Shown here: positions 8,601 to 17,232 of the stretch, piece by piece | Position numbering within the stretch: the stretch's first letter is position 1 | Layout: every line of letters begins with the position of its first letter | Source of the DNA: Pseudomonas typographi | GTDB taxonomy: Bacteria > Pseudomonadota > Gammaproteobacteria > Pseudomonadales > Pseudomonadaceae | Direction: 5' to 3' | Length of the DNA stretch: 64,000 nucleotides | Assembly: GCF_014694385.1 (NCBI RefSeq) | Contig: NZ_JAAOCA010000006.1 | Location: 1-64,000, forward strand | The notes under the pieces: generated by a model | The model's database searches: none | What the model was told of the DNA's origin: nothing | What the model saw: the letters and a program-made list of their open reading frames with translations, nothing else | Translations under genes and position numbers: made by a program

Positions 8601-9630
8601 TTCGCACCTTCAGCGGCACGCCGTCGTAAATGGGTTGGTCCGGCTTTTTATCCAGCACACCGACGCTCACGGCGACCTCCAGCTCCTTGTCAATCTGCCG
8701 CCATACTGATTCGTCCCAGCGGGTGGCGTAAGCCGATGGCAAGCGCTGCGGCAGCAAGGCAATGGCCGCTGTTTCAGTGTCGCCCAGGCCGAAGGCCTGG
8801 TGGATGTCCTTCAGTACCTCGGGGCGGTCATGCAGCAATTGGTTGGCGGCAGCGAACAGGCTGGCCAACCGGCTGGCGACTTCACGGTTGGCCGCCAACC
8901 ATTTGCGCTGCGCGGCAAGCCCGACCAAAAACGGGTCCTCCTGTGTGCCGGTGGCGTGCTTCCACAAGTCACCCACCCGGGCGATCTCACGGGCGCCGTT
9001 GGCGACCATGCGCGTGGCGGTGGGCTCGAGCACGATCACCCCATCGACGTCGCCGCGGTCGAACAGCGCCAGGTTGGCCGTCGGCGGGCCGAAGATGACC
9101 TGGAAATCCTTTTTCAAATCCAGGCCGTTAAGCGACGAGGCAATACGGGCCTGCTGGTAGGTTTCCGTGGTTTCAGGCTGGCTGGCCAGGCGCTTGCCCT
9201 TGAGGTCCTGGGGGCTCTGGTATGGGCTGTCACCCTTCACCAACCAACGGCCATGGTTGTTCAGCGCAGGGCCGAACAGGGAAATGTCATAGCCTTTGTT
9301 GTTCAGGGTGGCCAGCCCGACCGCACCGAACACGCCCACGTCCAATGAACCGGCGGCCAGTTGCACCTGCATCTTGCCGGGGTCGGCAACCACCCATTCC
9401 AGCTTGAGGCCTTCGCTGTAGGCTGGGTCGAGATATTTTTCGATCACTGTTTGCCATACATAACCGGCACTGCCCTTGGACGGCAAGGTGATGCGGATGG
9501 CCGCCGCCGGGTCGCTGGCCGCTTGCCCTTGGCGGGTTGCACCGAAGGCATAAAGCGAGGCAGCGGCCACCGAGCCTTTGATAAACCAGCGGCGCGTGGC
9601 CGAATGGACGGCCTTATTGAAAGAAGTCAT
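8593..9630 (-). CDS. ABC substrate-binding protein, sulfonate type, Tat-like signal
   Basis: A 345-residue periplasmic binding protein of the SsuA/TauA/NMT1 type. The N-terminus ATRRWFIKGSVAAASLYAFG has a twin arginine and then a hydrophobic stretch, suggesting export by the Tat route. The ATG at 9630 has GGGAG five bases upstream; the frame upstream of it has no better start. Fold features include KGSAGYVWQTVIEKY and the DVGVFGAVGLATL segment. It lies between the dioxygenase and permease genes of the same operon. The ligand is probably an organosulfur compound; this is inference from the neighbours. Confidence 0.88.
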   Translation of the reverse strand: MTSFNKAVHSATRRWFIKGSVAAASLYAFGATRQGQAASDPAAAIRITLPSKGSAGYVWQTVIEKYLDPAYSEGLKLEWVVADPGKMQVQLAAGSLDVGVFGAVGLATLNNKGYDISLFGPALNNHGRWLVKGDSPYQSPQDLKGKRLASQPETTETYQQARIASSLNGLDLKKDFQVIFGPPTANLALFDRGDVDGVIVLEPTATRMVANGAREIARVGDLWKHATGTQEDPFLVGLAAQRKWLAANREVASRLASLFAAANQLLHDRPEVLKDIHQAFGLGDTETAAIALLPQRLPSAYATRWDESVWRQIDKELEVAVSVGVLDKKPDQPIYDGVPLKVRNA

Positions 9631-9652
9631 GGGGGCTCCCGGCTCAATGCGT

Positions 9653-10558
9653 TCAGGAAATAACGGCGCGATGCAGCAGGCGCCGGCTGTCGCCAAAATC
9701 GTTGACGCCACGGTGCTGGACCGAGCGGTTGTCCCAAATCAGCGCCGCGCCTTCTTCCCATTGCACGCGCGCTTGTATTTCCGGGGACTTGATCAGGTCG
9801 AACAGCAAGTTGAGCAGGCTCTGGCTGGCGACGGGCGTCAAGCCAACGATGCGGGTGGTATAAAGCTCGGTGACAAACACTTGTTTGCGCCCGGTTTCCG
9901 GGTGGGTGCGAATAACCGGTGTTTCCAGCGGCGGGTAAAGCGCGCGCTGGGCGGCCAATTTCTCCGGATCATGGCCATAGGCGTAGGTCAAAAAGCCCTG
10001 GGCATCGTAGTTCTGGATCGCGGTAAGGGTTTCCAGGTATTGGGCGAGCAAGGGGTCGAGCAAATCGTAAGCTGCCGTGGCATTGGCAAAAATCGTGTCC
10101 CCGCCCAGGCTGGGGATAATTTCGCCGAACAGTGCGGTAAAGCGGGTCGGCTCCGCGCGATAGGCTTGATCAGTGTGCCAAATATAATTGGCGAGGGTTT
10201 TCTTGGTCGCCGAATCGATCGTGTTGACCGTACCGGCCACATTGGATTTAGGCGTATATGGTGTGCCCAGATACTGCGCCGTACCGAACCAGCCCACCAG
10301 CTCGACGAAGCCATCGGCGTCTACGGTGCCAGGCTCGAATACCAAAAACCCGCGTTGGCGCAATTGCTCGGCCAAGAAGGTTTTAACACCTTGCGTGTGT
10401 TCGCCGGGTTCACCCGCGTTGATACGTAAACCGCGAACCTGGCCACCCAGCGTTGCGCTACAGGCCTCGACAGTAGTGTTGCCGAAGTGCGCTGGCGGAA
10501 CGCGCCAGGCAGAGACATCCAGCACACGCTGCTGAGAAGCAAGAATGTTGTCGCTCAT
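9653..10558 (-). CDS. TauD/TfdA-family Fe(II)/2-oxoglutarate dioxygenase
   Basis: A 301-residue cytoplasmic oxygenase. The iron triad fits H and D of IWHTDQAY and the distal H of SVQHRGVND, with a 2-oxoglutarate-binding arginine near the C-terminus (DSRRLLHRA). Family members hydroxylate the carbon next to a sulfonate or sulfate, releasing sulfite or sulfate. It is the first gene of the minus-strand sulfonate-type operon and ends 22 bp before the binding protein. It differs clearly from the second dioxygenase at 27458, so the two loci probably serve different organosulfur substrates. Confidence 0.88.
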   Translation of the reverse strand: MSDNILASQQRVLDVSAWRVPPAHFGNTTVEACSATLGGQVRGLRINAGEPGEHTQGVKTFLAEQLRQRGFLVFEPGTVDADGFVELVGWFGTAQYLGTPYTPKSNVAGTVNTIDSATKKTLANYIWHTDQAYRAEPTRFTALFGEIIPSLGGDTIFANATAAYDLLDPLLAQYLETLTAIQNYDAQGFLTYAYGHDPEKLAAQRALYPPLETPVIRTHPETGRKQVFVTELYTTRIVGLTPVASQSLLNLLFDLIKSPEIQARVQWEEGAALIWDNRSVQHRGVNDFGDSRRLLHRAVIS

Positions 10559-10786
10559 AGTTGATTCTTAACCCGGGGGTGGGTCTGCATACCTCCTTGG
10601 GTAAGGTCGATAAATGCGACAGCTTCACGAAAAGGAATCCGGTGGGCCGGTAACCTGCGCGTGAGCTTATAGCCACGGAAATACCACCGGTAAGACTTTA
10701 AATGCATACCCTAATAACGTTTTCATCTGCTGGCGCTGGCGGCTTCGCTGGTTATACTCAGGCGCTTTAAGCCTACGGCAAGCCCT

Positions 10787-12217
10787 ATGCCAGCGCCCTC
10801 CCTGGTCGATGCAAAGCATGATGGCAACGACCTTCACAGCCCCTCCTACAAGCCTTTGGCCATGCTGGTGGGGTGTGCGTTTTTCATGGAACAGTTGGAC
10901 GCAACCATCATTGCCCCGGCGATTCCCGCCATGGCCAAGGCTTTTGCCGTCGAGCCGTTGCAGCTTAACCTGGCGATGACGCTGTACCTGCTGTTGCTGG
11001 TGGTCTTTGTACCCATCAGCGGCGCGCTGGCCGACCGTTTCGGCACCCGCCGGGTGTTCAGCGCAGCGGTCACTATTTTCACCCTCAGCTCCCTGGCCTG
11101 CGGTTTCGCCCACAGCCTGCCAACCTTACTGTTGGCGCGTTCGCTGCAGGGGATAGGCGCCGCGCTGATGGTGCCGGTTGGGCGCATGGCCATGGTTCGC
11201 GCCACCCGGCCCGCCGACCTGGTCGCCGCCATGGCCTGGATGGTAACGCCGGCAATGATCGGCCCCTTGCTGGGCCCGCCCTTGGGTGGCGTGCTCGTCA
11301 CCTGGTTGAGTTGGCCGTGGATTTTTTGGGCGAATGTGCCGATCGGCATCGTGGGGCTGTATTTAACCCAGCGCCTCGTGCCCCAATTCGCGGTCACTAC
11401 CCGGCGGCGCATCGACCTGTTGGGCTGGCTCATCCTGTCGCTGGGGGTTGGCTGCCTGGTCATCGGCCTTGACCTGTCGCACGCTAAGAATAACGTGGCC
11501 CACCTGGCGCCGGTGTTGCTGATCGTCGCGTTGCTGTGCGTATTCGCATACTGGCTCTACAGCCGCCACCACCCCAACCCGCTGCTGGACTTTTCGCTGG
11601 CGCGCATCACCACCTTTCGCGTATCACTGGTGTCGGGCACGTTGGTGAGAGTGGGTTACGGCGCGCTTCCGTTTTTGCTGCCGCTCACCTTGCAGCTCGG
11701 CATGGGCATGAGCCCGATGCAAAGCGGCCTGGTCATCGCGGGCAGCGCCCTGGCGTCGATGCTGATGAAAACAGCGACGGTTAAGATCCTCAGGTATTTC
11801 GGTTTTCGCAGCGTACTGATCGCCAATGGCCTGCTGTGCGCGGTGGGGTTGGCCGTGTGCGCGCTGCTCGGCCCGGGGTGGAGCGCGTATGCGACCCTGT
11901 GTTTGCTATTGATCAGTGGTATTTCCAGGTCTGTCCAGTTCAATGCGTTGGGCTCGATCGCTTACGCAGACACCCGCCGCGAACAAACCGGCGCGGCCAC
12001 CAGCCTCAATACGACCTTTCAGCAGTTGGCGGCGGCGATAGGCATCGCCCTGTCGGCATGGCTGTTGAATCTATTCGCGGGTTTAAGTGGCGATGCATCC
12101 CCTACCCTGCACAGTTACGCGTGGACCTATTTGGCATTGGCGCTGATCGCCTTGCTTGCGGTGCCGGTGTGTTTGCAGCTGAAGGGCGATGCGGGTAAAG
12201 CACTTACCGGGGGATAG
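10787..12217 (+). CDS. MFS multidrug efflux transporter, DHA2 (14-helix) type
   Basis: A 476-residue proton-coupled exporter of the EmrB/QacA branch, with about 14 membrane segments. The first helix has MEQLDATIIAPAIPAMA, the family's motif D1; the next loop has GALADRFGTRRVF (motif A); motif C is near MVTPAMIGPLLGPPLGG. No EmrA-like membrane-fusion gene and no adjacent regulator are visible, so it appears to act alone. The gene stands between the divergent sulfonate operon and the convergent methyltransferase operon. Substrates cannot be predicted. Confidence 0.88.
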   Translation: MPAPSLVDAKHDGNDLHSPSYKPLAMLVGCAFFMEQLDATIIAPAIPAMAKAFAVEPLQLNLAMTLYLLLLVVFVPISGALADRFGTRRVFSAAVTIFTLSSLACGFAHSLPTLLLARSLQGIGAALMVPVGRMAMVRATRPADLVAAMAWMVTPAMIGPLLGPPLGGVLVTWLSWPWIFWANVPIGIVGLYLTQRLVPQFAVTTRRRIDLLGWLILSLGVGCLVIGLDLSHAKNNVAHLAPVLLIVALLCVFAYWLYSRHHPNPLLDFSLARITTFRVSLVSGTLVRVGYGALPFLLPLTLQLGMGMSPMQSGLVIAGSALASMLMKTATVKILRYFGFRSVLIANGLLCAVGLAVCALLGPGWSAYATLCLLLISGISRSVQFNALGSIAYADTRREQTGAATSLNTTFQQLAAAIGIALSAWLLNLFAGLSGDASPTLHSYAWTYLALALIALLAVPVCLQLKGDAGKALTGG

Positions 12218-12320
12218 GTAGCGTGTAAATTGCCTACTGAGAATGCGCTAATAGTAGGTACACGGGGGTACCTTGGGCCAATGCAAATCGCCCGGCCGCG
12301 GCCTCGCACAGTGATGGTGA

Positions 12321-12415
12321 GCCGGTTATCGCTTCAGGTCGCCCATTCGGCGGCGGCTGCGCATGGGAGACCGTCGTGTCTGTCGGGTTCCGTGTATCCC
12401 GGTTCGCTAACCGGC
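12321..12415 (-). ncRNA. Structured intergenic element, possible recurring RNA
   Basis: The minus strand can close a perfect 8-bp stem between 12408-12415 and 12321-12328 (GCCGGTTA with TAACCGGC). Inside are a perfect CCGGTT/AACCGG hairpin (12399-12414), which competes with the closing stem, a GGG/CCC hairpin (12385-12400) and CCCAT/ATGGG (12342-12367). The element sits between two convergent genes. From memory it resembles a sequence found many times in Pseudomonas genomes, perhaps the C4 antisense RNA family. I cannot confirm this without a covariance search. The rest of the 340-bp gap, 12416-12558, shows nothing clear. Confidence 0.4.
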
Positions 12416-12558
12416 GTGTAACTGCCACCCATTGTTTGGCGACAATTAGGGCAGTCCCTTGCCCACACGCGGAGCTTCATGCACCCCTTCAACCACCCCA
12501 AACCTCAAGCCGCTCCCCTAACGGGCGCTAAGCCGATAATCCTGCCCCAGCGCTCGGG

Positions 12559-13533
12559 TCAACCTTCGCGGGTCAGGGTCAATACCACCGCCGCGATCCG
12601 CTCTGCACTGGCGTAGGCGATGGTTTCCAGCTCTTCGCCGAACACGTCCGGGTCCACTTCCTCGTAGCGCCAGGCCCAACCCGGCTGTTCGAGCAGAGGC
12701 CGCAGCCCTGCGAGAAACGGGTCTTGCCCAGCGACCATGGCGACGCCGGTATACAGCAACAGGCTGCCGCCCGGCGCCAAGCGCTGCATGGCCTCTTCGA
12801 CGATACGCCGCGACAGGCTACTGCCCAGGTCATCGCCACCATGGCGGTAGGCGCGGCGCTCGGGGTCTTGCATGTAGGGCGGGTTGGCCACGATCAGGTC
12901 GAACGCCCCCTCGGTGTGTTGCAATACGTCGCTGTGCCGGCAGCTCACATTCACCGTGCCAGCCAGCCTGGCGTTGGCTTGCGCGTAGTGCAGCGCCCGC
13001 GGGTTGATGTCCAACGCCAGCACTTCGGCGTGGGGCTGCGCGCGGGCAATGAGCAAGGCCCCGGCACCGCTGCCGCAGCCGATATCCGCGGCACGCCGCA
13101 CTGCACCGGCAGCGGCCAAATGCACCTTGATGGCCCGGGCGAAACGGTAGGTGTCGGGGCCGAAGAACACGGCGTCCTGTGCCTGGGTGGGGAAGCTCGA
13201 ATGCACCAGCAGCAGGCCATCCAGGCTCGACCAACGCACCGTGCTGCGCCAACGTTCGCCCTCGGGCTGCAACGCGCCGGCATGCTGTAGCTGGCGCAAC
13301 ACCTGCGGCCCAGCGACGGCGGCGTCGAACGGCAAGCTCCAGCCAAACAGGTCACGCAGGTCGCGGGCGCCGCCGTGGCGGTTGCGCGCCAGCACCCGTT
13401 GATGTGTCAGCGGGGTAACGGTGGTAAAGCGGTAGCCTTGCTGGCGCAGTAGCCGCCCGAGTTCCACCAGGCTGGTATCGCTGCTTCGGCCAACGCTGCC
13501 CTCGGGTAGGGCACCGGTTTCTATCGCTGTCAT
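12559..13533 (-). CDS. Class I SAM-dependent methyltransferase, NPPY type
   Basis: A 324-residue predicted methyltransferase. An N-terminal domain (1-125) has no motif I recognise. The Rossmann domain has motif I ADIGCGSGAG (148-157), the ribose-binding acidic residue D175 (LALDIN) and NPPY at 217-220, the signature of enzymes that methylate amide, amine or base nitrogens, such as PrmC and RlmG. GGGAG before the ATG at 13533 sets the start. It begins 11 bp after the haem-oxygenase-like enzyme gene at 13545, so the two are co-transcribed. It could be an rRNA or protein methylase, but its pairing suggests modification of a small molecule or of the partner's product. Confidence 0.85.
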   Translation of the reverse strand: MTAIETGALPEGSVGRSSDTSLVELGRLLRQQGYRFTTVTPLTHQRVLARNRHGGARDLRDLFGWSLPFDAAVAGPQVLRQLQHAGALQPEGERWRSTVRWSSLDGLLLVHSSFPTQAQDAVFFGPDTYRFARAIKVHLAAAGAVRRAADIGCGSGAGALLIARAQPHAEVLALDINPRALHYAQANARLAGTVNVSCRHSDVLQHTEGAFDLIVANPPYMQDPERRAYRHGGDDLGSSLSRRIVEEAMQRLAPGGSLLLYTGVAMVAGQDPFLAGLRPLLEQPGWAWRYEEVDPDVFGEELETIAYASAERIAAVVLTLTREG

Positions 13534-13544
13534 GAAGGCTCCCG

Positions 13545-14951
13545 TCAAAGCGAGGCGCGGTTGCAATAACGGCGGCGGAAAAGCCGCGTCGCAGCTAGCC
13601 CGTCGGGCGTGGCATGGGCGGCTGGCGCAAGCAAGCGCAACAGGTACTCTTCGGCCCGGGCGGCAGGCAGTTTGGCCAAGGTACGTTCCAGTGCCCGTTC
13701 CGCCGGCCGCAGCTCATTGGCATCAGCGGCCCGCCCCGGCTTACGAAAACCCCAGCGAAAGGCGTTGGTCCCACGTGCCGGTGCTTGCCAACCGTCCGCG
13801 ATCCAATCCCACACCAGTTGCTTCTCGTACCCGTCGAACACGCCAAACATCGCCGCGCCGGTGCCGTCGATCAGTTGCCAGAAGCGGCTGCCCTCCGGCG
13901 CCTCGCCTCGCTTGATCCAACCCTTGCGCATCAGTACGTCGAGAAACGCTGGCACCTGCCCCGGCTGGCCCAACCACTCATTGACTGTGCGGCCCTCCAG
14001 CTTGCAGTAATCCGAGTGCATGCATTGGCCGAACAAGCGTTTGCGCTCGAACATGGCGACCAACTCGGCCTCCAGGTCGAAGCTGCCGATCACTTGGCGC
14101 GCCCCGTGCCCGAGTTCGTTCAGTTGGTAGCCACGGGCGACCCGGGCCAGGAAGCGCGTGGGGTCTTGCCCAGGCGCCAGCAAGTTGAGCACCGCCTGGG
14201 CGGCTTTGCGCGCATGGCCGCTGGAGGCATTGTCGATGGTGACATGCAGGGTGAAGTAGTAAGGGTCGATGCCCAGCTCGTTAAGCTCGAACGAGGTGAT
14301 CAACAGGTGCAACGGCAACTGTTCATACCCCAGGTTGTAGCCCACCGCCTCGGGCAAATAGGCCTCGCCGGCCTCACCCAGTGCCAACTGCAGCGCACCC
14401 TGCAGGTAATTGCGCTCCGGCAACTCGGCGCGCGGCTGGCAATCGTGCTCTTCGAGTAACTGGCGGTACAGCACCACATGGTTCTGCGCCGGCTCGCCGT
14501 CGCCCAACTCCTCCAGATAGGTGCGCAGCAACCCATCGTAGCGCCAGTCATGGGCATGGCGCACCGTGCCATAAAGCCAGGCCCCGTCCACCAGCTTGGT
14601 GGGCGCCACTTGCTGCAAAAAATACAGCGCATGGGCTTTGTTGCCAAAGTATTCCCGCCCGCCCCCGGCGTGGCGGCGCGCCAGGTACCGGGCGTATTGT
14701 TCGCCTACCTGTGCAGCCTTCTCGCACACCCAGGCTTCAAGGCCATGGGCGTCGGCCGGGAGATCGCAAGGCAAGCCTTGCGCGGCCTGCAAGTGCTCGT
14801 CGAGAAAAGCCGCCAAGCATTTGGCCGGCACCGTGTGCGGTGCGTACAACAGTTGTTCGTAAAAAGCGCGTATCGGCGGGGCCGAATCCATGGCGCCGGG
14901 GTGAGGCAGGCTGTTACTGATGGCTGGCAGGCCGGGGTTGAGTGCAAGCAT
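13545..14951 (-). CDS. Haem-oxygenase-like di-iron enzyme (iron-containing redox enzyme)
   Basis: A 468-residue protein with a haem-oxygenase-like di-iron oxidase domain at about 100-270. A full set of candidate ligands is visible: E147/E148 and H158 (YLEELG then NH), E222/E225 (FELNEL), H236 and D240 (LHVTIDN) and H246 (SGHARKA). Relatives include UndA, BesC and SznF, which cleave or N-oxygenate amino-acid- or fatty-acid-derived substrates. The C-terminal 200 residues match nothing I know and make it longer than those enzymes. GGGAG seven bases before the ATG supports the start. It leads a two-gene transcript with the methyltransferase at 12559. Function unknown. Confidence 0.8.
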   Translation of the reverse strand: MLALNPGLPAISNSLPHPGAMDSAPPIRAFYEQLLYAPHTVPAKCLAAFLDEHLQAAQGLPCDLPADAHGLEAWVCEKAAQVGEQYARYLARRHAGGGREYFGNKAHALYFLQQVAPTKLVDGAWLYGTVRHAHDWRYDGLLRTYLEELGDGEPAQNHVVLYRQLLEEHDCQPRAELPERNYLQGALQLALGEAGEAYLPEAVGYNLGYEQLPLHLLITSFELNELGIDPYYFTLHVTIDNASSGHARKAAQAVLNLLAPGQDPTRFLARVARGYQLNELGHGARQVIGSFDLEAELVAMFERKRLFGQCMHSDYCKLEGRTVNEWLGQPGQVPAFLDVLMRKGWIKRGEAPEGSRFWQLIDGTGAAMFGVFDGYEKQLVWDWIADGWQAPARGTNAFRWGFRKPGRAADANELRPAERALERTLAKLPAARAEEYLLRLLAPAAHATPDGLAATRLFRRRYCNRASL

Positions 14952-15351
14952 CGCGAAACTCCCGTGTTTTCACACGACTTCTGGTTATGTACAACCGAGT
15001 CGCGCGCCGCGCGGGAATTCCATTTGGCTGGCCAGTGGTCGCTAGGCGTTGGCCGCCTCCATGCTACCTTTGCGGCCACTTGCGCATCGGCGCTACCGGC
15101 ACCGCCAAACCTTATACAGGGCCCACGCCGCGGCCAACGCGCGCTGTGCGGGCGCAGCCCTCCGCTGTTGCCGCCCGCCGCCACTGAACACGTACAAGGC
15201 CCGGCTTTACAGGCCCGCAGGCCTGTACAAGCCTCGTACAATAACGCCCACGTTAACGACGAACGGCCGCTTATTTGGCTAAGGTTATCGACCAATTCGG
15301 AGATAACCCGGGTACCTGCCCCGCTTTGGGGCGTTCGACCCCGGGGTACCC
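14952..15351. other. Divergent intergenic region with hairpin at MCP start
   Basis: 400 bp between the divergent di-iron enzyme and MCP genes, with no gene I can support. It must hold both promoters; TACAAT near 15239 could be a -10 element on the plus strand. The last 45 bases form a strong inverted repeat: GGGTACC (15310-15316) with GGTACCC (15345-15351), enclosing CCCC/GGGG (15319-15331). This stem covers the only purine-rich candidate ribosome site of the MCP gene. Confidence 0.45.
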
Positions 15352-16530
15352 ATGAAGTCCGTCGCCAGCGATGCCAACCTGCTTGCCCGTTCTGCCCCGC
15401 TGCTGCTCAACCTTGCAGCAGCGCTGGCTGCGTTGGCGCTGGTCAGCACGCTGCAACCCGATGCGCTATGGCAGGTCACGTTGGCCATCTTGCCGCCTTT
15501 GGCCCTGGCCGGCGTAGTGTTGGCCTGGCAGAGAGGTCGAGCGCCCATCGCCGTTCCCGGCGCGGAACCCACTGCCGGCGAGCCGGCCCCGGGGCCGCAG
15601 CCTTATGCTGAGCAACTGTGCCTGGCGGCGTTCCCAGTGTGGATGCGCCAACTGGACACCTCCCGCGGCCAAACCGAAACCGCCGTGGGTGCGCTGACCC
15701 AGCAGTTCGTAGACATCGCTGCACGCCTGGAGCAAACCCTGAAGGCTTCCCGCCAGGCCGCTGGCGACCTGGGTGAGGGCGGCGCGGGGGAAGGTTTGGC
15801 CCACAGCCAGGGTGAATTGAGCCAAGTGGTTGACAGCCTGCGGGTAAGCCAACAAAGCCGAGACGAGATGCTCGCCGCCGTGCGCCACCTCACCGATTAC
15901 ACCGGCGAGCTTCGGGCCATGGCCGCCGACGTGGCCGCCATCGCCGCGCAAACCAACCTGCTGGCGCTCAATGCCGCTATCGAAGCGGCCCGCGCCGGTG
16001 AAGCCGGGCGAGGCTTTGCGGTGGTGGCTGACGCGGTGCGCTCGTTGTCTAGCCAGTCCAGTGAAACCGGGCAAAAGATGTCGGCCAAGGTCGACATCAT
16101 CAACAACGCCATCGCGCACCTGGTGGAAGTGGCCGGCAGCACGACCGACCAAAGCAGCGACACCGTGGTGCATGCCGAGCAAACCATCGAAGGGGTGCTC
16201 GGTCGGTTCCAGGGGATTACCGCGCAGTTGCAGTCGTCATCGCACCTACTGCATGCCGAAAGCGCTGGCATCAGCCAGGAACTGAACGACGTATTGGTCG
16301 CGTTGCAGTTCCAAGACCGCGTTAACCAGATTCTGGCCCAGGTGCAGGAACGGATGGGCCAGTTGCACCAGCAACTGGAGCACTGCCAGGCGGCCAACGA
16401 GCCTTTTACCCTCGACGTAAAGGCCTGGCTGGCCGAAACCGAGCGCACCTATGCGATGCAAGAACAGCGCAACAACCACCACGGCCGCGCCAGCACGGCA
16501 GCGGCCGACAGTTCGATTACGTTCTTCTAG
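15352..16530 (+). CDS. Methyl-accepting chemotaxis-type transducer, membrane hairpin
   Basis: A 392-residue transducer without a periplasmic sensor domain. Two hydrophobic helices near the N-terminus (about 15-35 and 40-62) form a membrane hairpin. The signalling tip is [19 protein letters not shown], the conserved hairpin that contacts CheA and CheW. There is no HAMP domain and the cytoplasmic part is short, so it may sense a membrane or cytosolic state or act as an adaptor. It opens an eight-gene chemosensory operon; the CheY gene follows by 8 bp. Confidence 0.85.
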   Translation: MKSVASDANLLARSAPLLLNLAAALAALALVSTLQPDALWQVTLAILPPLALAGVVLAWQRGRAPIAVPGAEPTAGEPAPGPQPYAEQLCLAAFPVWMRQLDTSRGQTETAVGALTQQFVDIAARLEQTLKASRQAAGDLGEGGAGEGLAHSQGELSQVVDSLRVSQQSRDEMLAAVRHLTDYTGELRAMAADVAAIAAQTNLLALNAAIEAARAGEAGRGFAVVADAVRSLSSQSSETGQKMSAKVDIINNAIAHLVEVAGSTTDQSSDTVVHAEQTIEGVLGRFQGITAQLQSSSHLLHAESAGISQELNDVLVALQFQDRVNQILAQVQERMGQLHQQLEHCQAANEPFTLDVKAWLAETERTYAMQEQRNNHHGRASTAAADSSITFF

Positions 16531-16538
16531 GAGAAGAC

Positions 16539-16907
16539 ATGGCCAAATCCATATTAGTCGTGGATGACTCCGCGAGCATCCGCCAAGTGGTCGGTATCGC
16601 CCTGAAAAGCCAGGGTTACGACGTAACGGAAGCGTGCGACGGCAAAGACGCGTTGGCCAAGCTTAGCGGCCAAAAAGTTCACCTGGTGATCAGCGATGTA
16701 AACATGCCGAACATGGACGGCATCACCTTTTTGAAAGAGCTCAAAAAGCTACCGGCCTACAAGTTCACGCCGGTGATCATGCTCACCACCGAATCCCAAG
16801 AAAGCCGCAAACAAGAAGGCCAGGCCGCTGGCGCCCGGGCCTGGGTGGTCAAGCCATTCCAACCGGCGCAGATGTTGGCCGCGGTGGCCAAGTTGATCGC
16901 GCCATGA
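16539..16907 (+). CDS. cheY: CheY-type response regulator
   Basis: A single receiver domain of 122 residues. The acidic pocket is in VVDDSAS, the phospho-accepting aspartate in VISDVNMPNMDG (about D55), the switch threonine in MLTTES and the conserved lysine in VVKPF. AGGAGA precedes the ATG. There is no output domain, so it acts through protein contact. In this operon it is the likely phosphoryl acceptor of the CheA at 17233. Its target may be the flagellar motor or another process. Confidence 0.9.
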   Translation: MAKSILVVDDSASIRQVVGIALKSQGYDVTEACDGKDALAKLSGQKVHLVISDVNMPNMDGITFLKELKKLPAYKFTPVIMLTTESQESRKQEGQAAGARAWVVKPFQPAQMLAAVAKLIAP

Positions 16908-17200
16908 TCAGCGCCTGCCCAGCGGGCGAGCAGTTGAATGTAAAGCTGGGCGCGGAGCTGACCATTTACCAAGTGGGCGAACTGCACACGGCGGCCCAGC
17001 CCTGGCTTGCGCAACCTTGCCAGTGGGTGCTGGACCTGAGCCAGGTCACTGAAGTGGACGGCGCCGGCCTGCAGTGGCTGCTTTACCTGCACCAACACCT
17101 GCGCAGGGCCGGGCACGGCTTGGTGATCAGCCACGCCAGCCCCGCCGTGAGCGAGCTGCTGCAGTGGTGCCCGAACACCGGACTGGCGCTCGCCGCCTGA
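16904..17200 (+). CDS. STAS-domain protein
   Basis: A 98-residue single STAS domain, the fold of anti-sigma-factor antagonists such as SpoIIAA. WVLDLSQVTEVDGAGLQWL contains the conserved strand and the position where a serine or threonine is normally phosphorylated (here the EVDGAG region). Its ATG overlaps the CheY stop by four bases. STAS proteins between cheY and cheA occur in some alternative chemosensory systems. It may be a scaffold or a second output of the pathway; the usual phospho-serine is not obvious. Confidence 0.8.
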   Translation: MISACPAGEQLNVKLGAELTIYQVGELHTAAQPWLAQPCQWVLDLSQVTEVDGAGLQWLLYLHQHLRRAGHGLVISHASPAVSELLQWCPNTGLALAA

Positions 17201-17232
17201 ATGTTTTCTCCCATGGAACTGCCGCCGTGCCT

